A stretch of 58,217 bases of DNA from an uncultured Prevotella sp. (GTDB lineage: Bacteria; Bacteroidota; Bacteroidia; Bacteroidales; Bacteroidaceae): contig CAKQMS010000014.1 of the NCBI GenBank assembly GCA_934254985.1, forward strand, positions 1 to 58,217, in the 5' to 3' direction. Under the pieces are notes generated by a model. The model was given only the letters and a program-made list of their open reading frames with translations. It searched no databases and had not been told where the DNA came from. Each line of letters begins with the position of its first letter. Positions within the stretch are counted from its first letter, which is position 1. Both the position numbers and the translations under genes were made by a program. Shown here in pieces: positions 41,295 to 48,539 of the stretch.

Positions 41295-42062
41295 ATGACA
41301 CCTTCTGAATTCATAGGAAAATTCAAGAGTAAATACTTGTGGTATAATTTGGCAGCGATGTTTTTCGTTGTCATTATACTCTGTACTGCTGTCAGGTTTG
41401 GACTTGACATATATACGCACCATGGCGAGTCGATAATTATACCAAACCTCAAACACAAGAGTTTTGATGAAGCCAAAGAAATTCTTGACCATCTTGGCAT
41501 AGAAGCAGTTATTGGCGATACTGGATATGTCAAGGCTTTGAAGCCAGACTGTGTGCTTGAACAGAGTATTGCTCCTGGCGAAAGAGTGAAGTCGGGGCAT
41601 GTGATATATCTTGTCATCAACTCTTCGCATACTCCAACCCTTTCTCTTCCAGATGTTATTGACAATAGTTCTCTGCGTGAGGCTATGGCCAAGCTGTCTG
41701 CTATGGGCTTCAAACTCGGTCAGCCAAAATTCATTCCTGGTGAAAAGGATTGGGTTTATGGCATTACTGCTAATGGAAGGAATGTGAATGCAGGCGATAA
41801 GGTTTCTATAGAAGATGTGCTCGTGATAGTTGCTGGTAATGGCAGACTGGGCGAAGATGATTCTGCTACATTGGTAGAGGATGACTTCAGCGACTTTGAT
41901 GATTTTGAGTCGGCACCAACAAGTGATGAATTAGAAACAGTAGCTCCTGTTACAGAATCAAGCGTGCAACCTGCTCATCCTGCAGAAAAAACACAACGCG
42001 AACCTGCAACAACTCACGAACAGAATTCAGGTAATGGTCCTGTTGTAAGAAAATTGAATTAA
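41295..42062 (+). CDS. PASTA-domain membrane protein
   Basis: 255 residues: one membrane span (about 17-38), then two PASTA domains (about 45-115 and 118-180; IIIPNLKHKSFDEAKEILDHLG and LPDVIDNSSLREAMAKLSAMGF), then an acidic and Pro/Thr-rich tail. PASTA domains bind muropeptides or peptidoglycan; in Bacteroidetes this stand-alone form sits beside rluD and ddl, as here. There is no kinase domain. The start at 41295 (MTPSEFIGKF) excludes an ATG at 41271 that lies in the -7 box. Its stop overlaps the RluD start (TAATG). Confidence 0.88.
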   Translation: MTPSEFIGKFKSKYLWYNLAAMFFVVIILCTAVRFGLDIYTHHGESIIIPNLKHKSFDEAKEILDHLGIEAVIGDTGYVKALKPDCVLEQSIAPGERVKSGHVIYLVINSSHTPTLSLPDVIDNSSLREAMAKLSAMGFKLGQPKFIPGEKDWVYGITANGRNVNAGDKVSIEDVLVIVAGNGRLGEDDSATLVEDDFSDFDDFESAPTSDELETVAPVTESSVQPAHPAEKTQREPATTHEQNSGNGPVVRKLN

Positions 42063-43183
42063 TGGAACAAAACGAAATATTTGATGAAGGCTTCGATGAG
42101 CTATACGAAGTTGATGGCATAGAAGGCGATATCGATGGCGCAGATAATGATGGCGCAGATTCTGATGACAGCCAACTCTATGAACATCGTAAGGTAGTAG
42201 TAGACCCAGGACAAGCTCCTGTACGTGTAGACAAATACCTTACCGACCGTATGCCTCATTCCAGTCGTAATAGAATACAGAATGCTGCCGATGCAGGCTT
42301 CATCTTTGTTGATGGTAAGGCTGTGAAGAGCAACTTTAAGGTGCGTGCTGGCAACGTGATAACGTTGATGCTCGACCGCCCACGACATGATAACACCATT
42401 GGTGCTGAGGATATTCCGCTCAATGTCGTATACGAGGATGATGAGCTCATGGTGATAAACAAACCGGCAGGCATGGTGGTACATCCTGGAGCTGGCAACT
42501 TCCACGGCACATTGATAAATGCCGTAGCTTGGCATCTCAGAGATTTGAAGTCTTTCGACCCTAACGATCCAGAGGTGGGCTTAGTACATCGTATAGATAA
42601 AGATACCAGCGGACTCCTCGTTGTAGCCAAGACTCCTAATGCTAAGACACACCTTGGCAAGCAGTTCTTTAATAAGACTACACATCGTAGCTATAATGCT
42701 TTGGTGTGGGGAAACTTCATCGAAGATGAGGGAAGAATAGAAGGCAACATCGGTCGCGACCCTAAAGACCGCCTGCGTATGGCTGTGTTTGATCCCGACT
42801 CTGGTATCGGCAAGAATGCCGTAACTCATTATAGGGTGCTCGAACGCTTTGGCTATGTAACGCTCATTGAGTGTATTCTCGAAACAGGTCGCACCCATCA
42901 GATTCGTGCCCACATGAAGCATATTGGTCATCCGCTTTTTGCCGACGAACGCTATGGAGGTAGCGAGATATTGCGTGGCAACCGCAGTTCATCGTATAAG
43001 GCGTTCATTCAGAATTGCTTCAAACTCTGCAACCGTCAGGCTCTACATGCCAAGACTCTTGGCTTTGTGCATCCTGTCACTCGTCAGCAGATGGACTTCA
43101 CCTCTGAATGGCCTGAAGACTTTAAGGCTCTTATCGAGAAGTGGCGCACCTTTATTGCTGGTAGCACACAAAACGAAATTTGA
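42062..43183 (+). CDS. rluD: RluD-family 23S rRNA pseudouridine synthase
   Basis: 373 residues: an acidic N-terminal extension (1-40, rich in Asp and Glu), an S4 RNA-binding domain (about 50-115; VDKYLTDRMPHSSRNRIQ) and the catalytic domain with HRIDKDTSGLL, placing the nucleophilic Asp at D179. RluD isomerises uridines in the helix 69 loop of 23S rRNA. The acidic extension is unusual for the family and of unknown purpose. Translationally coupled to the PASTA gene by a one-base overlap. Confidence 0.93.
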   Translation: MEQNEIFDEGFDELYEVDGIEGDIDGADNDGADSDDSQLYEHRKVVVDPGQAPVRVDKYLTDRMPHSSRNRIQNAADAGFIFVDGKAVKSNFKVRAGNVITLMLDRPRHDNTIGAEDIPLNVVYEDDELMVINKPAGMVVHPGAGNFHGTLINAVAWHLRDLKSFDPNDPEVGLVHRIDKDTSGLLVVAKTPNAKTHLGKQFFNKTTHRSYNALVWGNFIEDEGRIEGNIGRDPKDRLRMAVFDPDSGIGKNAVTHYRVLERFGYVTLIECILETGRTHQIRAHMKHIGHPLFADERYGGSEILRGNRSSSYKAFIQNCFKLCNRQALHAKTLGFVHPVTRQQMDFTSEWPEDFKALIEKWRTFIAGSTQNEI

Positions 43184-43211
43184 TAAACATAAATAAAACA
43201 ACATACTTAAA

Positions 43212-44207
43212 ATGAAGACACAAAAAAGAACTGTCGCCATCGTATGTGGTGGCGATTCATCAGAACATGATGTATCGTTGAGGTCGGCACAAGGACTTTA
43301 TTCCTTCTTCGACCATGATCGCTATGATATCTACATCGTAGATGTCAAAGGTACAGACTGGCATGTAAATCTCGACAATGGCGAGATTGTGGAAATTGAC
43401 AAAAACGACTTCTCTTTCAAGCTTGATGGCAAACATATATACTTCGATTATGCTTACATCACCATCCATGGTCAACCAGGCGAGAATGGTGTTATGCAGG
43501 GATATTTCGACCTAATCCATTTGCCTTATAGCACAAGTGGTGTGCTCGTAGAGGCTATGACCTTCGACAAATATGTGTTGAACAACTACCTCCGTGGCTT
43601 TGGAGTAAATGTTGCTGATAGCATATTGCTCCGTCGTGGCGAAAGCTATGATGAGCAGGCTATTGCCGATCGTCTTGGCATGCCATGCTTCGTTAAGCCT
43701 GCTGCCGATGGCTCAAGCTTCGGCGTTTCTAAGGTTAAGAATGCCGACCAGTTGGCTCCTGCACTCCGTGTAGCTTTCATGGAGAGCGATGAGGTTATGA
43801 TCGAAGGCTTCCTTGATGGTGTGGAGATTTCGCAGGGTGTATACAAGACTGCAGAAAAGTCAGTAGTATTGCCAGCAACAGAGGTTGTTACAAGCAACGA
43901 GTTCTTCGACTATGATGCAAAATACAATGGTCAGGTACAGGAGATTACTCCTGCTCGTCTTGCTCCAGAGACCGCTGCTAAGGTTGCTGCCGAGACTTCT
44001 CGCATCTACGATATCCTTCATGCCAACGGCATCATCCGCATCGATTATATCATCTCTAAGGATAAGGATGGCAACGACAAGATAAATATGCTCGAAATCA
44101 ATACCACTCCTGGTATGACTGCCACCAGCTTCATTCCTCAGCAGGTTCGTGCTGCAGGCTTGGATATCAAAGAGGTGTTGAGCGAGATAGTAGAGAATCA
44201 ATTTTAG
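43212..44207 (+). CDS. ddl: D-alanine:D-alanine ligase
   Basis: Ddl makes the D-Ala-D-Ala dipeptide used by MurF (29377). 331 residues, ATP-grasp fold. Motifs: GGDSSEHDVSLRSAQG at the N-terminus, HGQPGENGVMQGYFD, FVKPAADGSSFGVSKV, and the metal site NMLEINTTPGMTATSFIPQQ near the C-terminus. Third gene of the PASTA–rluD–ddl–acyltransferase operon; 28-33 bp gaps on both sides. Confidence 0.96.
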   Translation: MKTQKRTVAIVCGGDSSEHDVSLRSAQGLYSFFDHDRYDIYIVDVKGTDWHVNLDNGEIVEIDKNDFSFKLDGKHIYFDYAYITIHGQPGENGVMQGYFDLIHLPYSTSGVLVEAMTFDKYVLNNYLRGFGVNVADSILLRRGESYDEQAIADRLGMPCFVKPAADGSSFGVSKVKNADQLAPALRVAFMESDEVMIEGFLDGVEISQGVYKTAEKSVVLPATEVVTSNEFFDYDAKYNGQVQEITPARLAPETAAKVAAETSRIYDILHANGIIRIDYIISKDKDGNDKINMLEINTTPGMTATSFIPQQVRAAGLDIKEVLSEIVENQF

Positions 44208-44240
44208 TGAGATTACCTTTCACCCTTAACTTGAAACAAT

Positions 44241-45386
44241 ATGATACCAGAAAAGTTTGCTGACATCAGACCTTTCATCCCAGAGGAACTCCCTGAGGTG
44301 TTCGACAGACTTATTGCCAACGAGCAGTTTAAGGCTGTGCTTGCTTATCTATATCCAGGTGTGCCTGTAGAGGCTATTGCCGCAAAGATGAAGCAATGCA
44401 AAACAAATCTTGATTTTCAAAAGGCTTTCTGCATAGATTTCCTTCATAATCTGCTAAAGAAAGCAAGCTTGGGCTGTACTGCCGACTTCTCCAATATCAA
44501 CCTTGCCGACCGCTATACTTTCATAAGCAACCATCGCGACATAGTGCTCGACTCAGCATTGCTCTCTGTCATGCTCTTCGAATCTGGTAGCAATACCACT
44601 TGCGAGATTGCTATTGGCGACAACCTCTTGGCTCTTCCTTGGGTAAAAGACCTTGTGAGAGTAAACAAGAGCTTCATCGTGAAGCGTAGCCTATCTATGC
44701 GCGAGATGTTGTTGGCAAGCAAACTCTTGTCGGAGTATATGCACTATGTCATCAACGATAAGCACGATAATGTGTGGATAGCTCAACGAGAGGGTAGGGC
44801 AAAAGACAGTAACGACCGCACTCAGGAAGCCATCTTGAAGATGATGGTAATGGGCGGCAAGGGCTCTGTTGTAGATAGTTTGCTCGACCTTCATCTTGTT
44901 CCTCTTGCTATATCTTATGAGTACGACCCTTGCGACTTCCTTAAGGCGCAGGAGTTCCAGCTCAAGCGCGATATCCCAGGATGGAAGAAGTCGGCTCAGG
45001 ATGATATCGTTTCTATGCAAACAGGTATAATGGGCTATAAGGGTCATATCCACTATCATGCTGCTCCTTGTGTCGATGCTTGGCTTCGTGAGTTGCCTGC
45101 CGACACACCTAAGGCCGACATCTTCCGTATCATAGCAGAGCATATCGACCGTGAGATTCATGCTCACTATCAGCTGTTCCCTGCCAACTTTGTGGCTTTG
45201 GATATGCTTCAGGGCAATGATGCTCATGCCGATAAGTATAGCGCTGCCGACAAGGCTCAGTTTGAGAAATATCTTGCCGGTCAGTTGGCAAAGATACAGA
45301 TAGAGAACAAGGACGAGGCTTATCTTCGCGAATGTATCTTGAAGATGTATGCTAATCCTGCTATCAACCAACTTGCTTTGGCATGA
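44241..45386 (+). CDS. Glycerol-phosphate-type acyltransferase
   Basis: A 381-residue PlsC-like acyltransferase. The catalytic HX4D motif is NHRDIVLDSA (about residues 98-107), followed by a substrate-binding IAQREGRAKDSNDRTQ (an EGR variant of the usual EGTR) and VPLAISYEYDPCD. It lacks obvious membrane spans. It probably esterifies lysophosphatidic acid or a related acceptor; the long C-terminal region (about 230-381) is characteristic of a Bacteroidetes subgroup. The stop overlaps the NigD-like start (ATGA), indicating coupling. Confidence 0.85.
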   Translation: MIPEKFADIRPFIPEELPEVFDRLIANEQFKAVLAYLYPGVPVEAIAAKMKQCKTNLDFQKAFCIDFLHNLLKKASLGCTADFSNINLADRYTFISNHRDIVLDSALLSVMLFESGSNTTCEIAIGDNLLALPWVKDLVRVNKSFIVKRSLSMREMLLASKLLSEYMHYVINDKHDNVWIAQREGRAKDSNDRTQEAILKMMVMGGKGSVVDSLLDLHLVPLAISYEYDPCDFLKAQEFQLKRDIPGWKKSAQDDIVSMQTGIMGYKGHIHYHAAPCVDAWLRELPADTPKADIFRIIAEHIDREIHAHYQLFPANFVALDMLQGNDAHADKYSAADKAQFEKYLAGQLAKIQIENKDEAYLRECILKMYANPAINQLALA

Positions 45387-46036
45387 TGCTTCGTAAGTAT
45401 ATATATACATTATTAATATTATGTTTTTCATCGTCAGCGTTCATATCATGTTCAAGTGATGGATATGACACTGGCGATGGAAATCTTAGTTATCTGTGTG
45501 CTGAGTTTGTTGAGGCTTTCACTTCTTCTGATACTATCGTGGTGAAAGCCGTAACCGACGATGGTACATCCTTGACTTTTACTCAACGCATAAAAACCAG
45601 TTGGACTTCCGTGCCCGACTCTTCTTTTCGTGCTTTGCTCTATTATAGCAAGGGCGATAATCCTGTTCGTGCTTTATCTTTGCGTCAGGTTCCTGTGCTA
45701 ACTCCAAAGGAGCATGCTGACACCATAGCCACCGACCCTCTAACTGTAGAGAGTGTGTGGACAAGCAAGAACGAAAAGTATGTAAACCTTTCGCTTTTAC
45801 TAAAGACTGGTGTTAGCGAAGGCGTAGACGAAAAGCAATGGCTTTCGCTTGTTGTCGACCCTGAATATTCTGGTACAGACAATTCGCTATTATTGCTTCA
45901 TGCGCAGAATGGTGTGCCTGAGTATTATACCACTCGCATATATGTCAGCATACCAATAGCCGCATTGCCTACAGATAAAGCAACCGTACTGCGAGTGAAT
46001 ACATATCAGGGAATGAAAACGTATACTTTGCGATAA
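45383..46036 (+). CDS. NigD-like lipoprotein
   Basis: 217 residues with signal peptide and lipobox FISC (about residues 20-23), then SSDGYDTGDGN. The beta-rich body, with strands such as DSSFRALLYYS and a C-terminal ADKATVLRVNTYQGMKTYTLR-like end, fits the NigD family, named from the nigrescin bacteriocin locus of Prevotella and of unknown function. The start overlaps the acyltransferase stop by four bases; an alternative ATG at 45386 overlaps by one. Last gene of the operon, followed by a terminator. Confidence 0.8.
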   Translation: MMLRKYIYTLLILCFSSSAFISCSSDGYDTGDGNLSYLCAEFVEAFTSSDTIVVKAVTDDGTSLTFTQRIKTSWTSVPDSSFRALLYYSKGDNPVRALSLRQVPVLTPKEHADTIATDPLTVESVWTSKNEKYVNLSLLLKTGVSEGVDEKQWLSLVVDPEYSGTDNSLLLLHAQNGVPEYYTTRIYVSIPIAALPTDKATVLRVNTYQGMKTYTLR

Positions 46037-46065
46037 GCAAAAAATAATTATAAACTGCACAAAAA

Positions 46066-46107
46066 AAAGAAGTACTACTGCAAATACTCTTGCGTTAGTA
46101 CTTCTTT
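46066..46107. terminator. Terminator between the NigD-like gene and threonine aldolase
   Basis: AAAGAAGTACTA (46066-46077) pairs perfectly with TAGTACTTCTTT (46096-46107). T-rich on the right and A-rich on the left, so it may work for both convergent units. Confidence 0.88.
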
Positions 46108-46179
46108 TCTTTTTATTTACTAAAGTTTCGCATATGAGAGAAGTTCGTTTCTATAACTTCTGAACTTGCGGAAGTTCAA

Positions 46180-47214
46180 TTATTTATTGCAAACCACCTT
46201 TTCAAGTTCTGCAATCTCTTCCTTTGTGGTAGCCCAACTTGTTACGAAGCGGCAGATGGTGTGATGGGCATCTGCTGTAGCAATGCGAGTGAATGCCACA
46301 TGCTTCTCTAATCTTTCTACTTCCTTGTTCTCTATTATTACGAACTGCTGGTTTGTTGGTGAATCCATGTGGAAACCGTAGCCTGCCTTGCGGAATATCT
46401 CTTTCATTTCCTCAGCTCTATCGTTGGCATTGCGAGCAAGGTCGAAGTATAGGTTGTCGGTAAACAAAGCGTCAAACTGCAAACCGAGCAGTCTGCCTTT
46501 TGCCAATACAGCACCATGCTGCTTCTGGATGCTGAAGAAGTGCTCGTATGCATTGTGATGTGTAAACACTACAGCTTCACCACATAGTGCACCAATCTTT
46601 GTACCGCCGATATAGAACACATCGCAATGCTTAGCCAAGAATGGCAGGTCTATGTCGTTGCCTTTGGCAGTAAGTCCGTAGCCAAGGCGTGCACCATCTA
46701 TATATAGTGGCATCTTGTAGTATTTGCACAGGTTGTATAGTTCCTCAAGTTCCTTTGCCGTATAGATGGTTCCAAACTCTGTAGGGAATGTGATATATAC
46801 AAGTCCTGGGAACACAGAGTGCATGTTCTGCCCATCAGCAAGGAAACTCTCCATGAAGTTTTCCAATACGTCGGCTCTCAGTTTACCATTGTGATTTGGC
46901 ACATTAATAATCTTGTGCTCAGTAAACTCAATGGAGCCACACTCGTGGGTATTGATATGTCCGGAGTCGACAGATATCACACCCTCATAGGAGTGGAGTA
47001 TAGAGTCGATAACGGTGGCATTGGTCTGCGTACCTCCCGACATAAAGAATATGTCGGCATCATAGTCGTCGCATGCAGCCATAATTTTTCGCTTGGCTTC
47101 ATCGCAATAAACGTCGAAGCCATAGCAACCCGTATGTTCGTTGTTTGTCTCGATAAGTCGCTGCAACACCTTTGGGTGTGCACCGTTGTTGTAGTCACAT
47201 TCAAGAGAAATCAT
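46180..47214 (-). CDS. ltaE: Low-specificity L-threonine aldolase
   Basis: A 344-residue PLP enzyme that splits threonine or allo-threonine to glycine and acetaldehyde. Features: CDYNNGAHPKVLQ at the N-terminus, SGGTQTNATVIDS (PLP phosphate contact), YIDGARLGYGL (Asp-Arg pair) and the Schiff-base lysine in FYIGGTKIGALCGEAVVF. The N-terminus is close to the family's usual start. A TAAGTTTGC box lies at plus 47236-47244. It is downstream of argF' on the same strand but separated by that gene's terminator. Confidence 0.92.
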   Translation of the reverse strand: MISLECDYNNGAHPKVLQRLIETNNEHTGCYGFDVYCDEAKRKIMAACDDYDADIFFMSGGTQTNATVIDSILHSYEGVISVDSGHINTHECGSIEFTEHKIINVPNHNGKLRADVLENFMESFLADGQNMHSVFPGLVYITFPTEFGTIYTAKELEELYNLCKYYKMPLYIDGARLGYGLTAKGNDIDLPFLAKHCDVFYIGGTKIGALCGEAVVFTHHNAYEHFFSIQKQHGAVLAKGRLLGLQFDALFTDNLYFDLARNANDRAEEMKEIFRKAGYGFHMDSPTNQQFVIIENKEVERLEKHVAFTRIATADAHHTICRFVTSWATTKEEIAELEKVVCNK

Positions 47215-47235
47215 GCCTATGTTGTATTTGTTTAT

Positions 47236-47244
47236 GCAAACTTA
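47236..47244 (-). promoter_or_regulatory. -7 box of ltaE
   Basis: TAAGTTTGC on the minus strand, 22 bp upstream of the start codon, giving a very short leader. Confidence 0.6.
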
Positions 47245-47285
47245 CAATATTTCTTTTGAATGACATAGCGAAAGTGCAAAAAAAA

Positions 47286-47309
47286 GAGAGAAGTCTTGCT
47301 ACTTCTCTC
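47286..47309 (-). terminator. Terminator of argF'
   Basis: GAGAGAAGT (47286-47294) pairs perfectly with ACTTCTCTC (47301-47309). On the minus strand a run of T follows (complement of the A-run at 47279-47284). Confidence 0.85.
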
Positions 47310-47334
47310 TATTCTATTCTTTTTATATGGTTTC

Positions 47335-48306
47335 TTATAGGCTTTCCAATACTCTCTTCAATACCACTTCGGCTGATATCTCGCGGTTTGCAGCTTCTGG
47401 TATCACCAAGCTGTGGTCGCTTTCTATCACGTCGTCGGTAACGATGAGACCGCGACGTACTGGCAAACAATGCATGAAATATCCGTTGTTTGTCCATGCC
47501 ATGTGCTCAGAGTCGATAGTCCATCCCATGTCCTTAGATAGTATCTTACCATAGTCGGCAGGATTTGTTACACCTGGGCAACTCCAGTTCTTGGCATATA
47601 CGAAGTCGGCACCCTCGAGAGCCTTCTTCTGGTCGTATTCCACCTTGGCATTGCCAACAAACTTAGGGTCGAGTTCATATCCCTCAGGATGGGTAACAAC
47701 GAAGTCTACGTCTGCTGCGTTCATCCATTGAGCAAACGAGTTAGGCACAGCCTGAGGCAAAGCACGGCAATGAGGTGCCCATGTCAATACCACCTTTGGA
47801 CGCTTGATGTTCAATTCTGTACATTTCTCCTTGATGGTGATGATATCGGCAAAAGCCTGAAGAGGATGCACGGTAGCAGTTTCCATTGCAACAACAGGCT
47901 TACCGCTATATTTCACAAACTGGTTTACTATGCTCTCGGCATAGTCGAACTCGCGGTCTTGCAATCCTGCAAACGAGCGTACGGCAATGATGTCGCAATA
48001 GCTCGACATTACAGGAATAGCCTCCAGCAAGTGTTCGCTCTTGTCGCCATCCATGATAACTCCACGCTCTGTCTCCAGCTTCCATGCTCCTGCATTCACA
48101 TCCAACACTATGACGTTCATACCGAGGTTCATGGCTGCCTTTTGTGTGCTCAAGCGTGTGCGCAAGCTATTATTGAAGAATATCATGAGCAAAGTCTTGT
48201 TTTTGCCCAACTCTTGATAACCGAAACGGTTTGCTTTCACTTCCAATGCTTCGGCAATGGCTTTGTCAAGATTGCCGAGGTCTTCTACGTTGAAAAATGT
48301 CTTCAT
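47335..48306 (-). CDS. argF': N-succinylornithine carbamoyltransferase
   Basis: 323 residues of the transcarbamylase fold. The carbamoyl-phosphate loop is SLRTRLSTQKAAMNLG in place of the usual STRT; further motifs are AVRSFAGLQ, HPLQAFADI (HPxQ) and MHCLPVRRG (HCLP). These features match the Bacteroidetes enzyme shown in B. fragilis to use N-succinyl-L-ornithine. It provides the step before the M20 deacylase at 13365 in the acylated arginine route. A TATATTTGC box sits at plus 48336-48344, about 30 bp upstream. Confidence 0.9.
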   Translation of the reverse strand: MKTFFNVEDLGNLDKAIAEALEVKANRFGYQELGKNKTLLMIFFNNSLRTRLSTQKAAMNLGMNVIVLDVNAGAWKLETERGVIMDGDKSEHLLEAIPVMSSYCDIIAVRSFAGLQDREFDYAESIVNQFVKYSGKPVVAMETATVHPLQAFADIITIKEKCTELNIKRPKVVLTWAPHCRALPQAVPNSFAQWMNAADVDFVVTHPEGYELDPKFVGNAKVEYDQKKALEGADFVYAKNWSCPGVTNPADYGKILSKDMGWTIDSEHMAWTNNGYFMHCLPVRRGLIVTDDVIESDHSLVIPEAANREISAEVVLKRVLESL

Positions 48307-48335
48307 ATTTGTGATAGTGTTTGTTTATGACATTT

Positions 48336-48344
48336 GCAAATATA
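48336..48344 (-). promoter_or_regulatory. -7 box of argF'
   Basis: TATATTTGC on the minus strand, divergent from the pectinesterase promoter. Confidence 0.6.
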
Positions 48345-48470
48345 CGAAAAATTCGCTGTTTACCAAAAAAATGCTCGACGAATATGGCTGTTAGTTGAAA
48401 TGATGATAGTTATATACCTTTATTATGCAATTATTTCGATATTTTCGTTGCGGGTATGGAAAAATATGCC

Positions 48471-48479
48471 TATATTTGC
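48471..48479 (+). promoter_or_regulatory. -7 box of the pectinesterase gene
   Basis: TATATTTGC, with TTGC at the -33 distance, about 60 bp before the start codon. Confidence 0.6.
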
Positions 48480-48539
48480 AACATCTACCACAAATCGATT
48501 TTTCTAAAATAATAATTATACTAATCTACAAAATTAAAC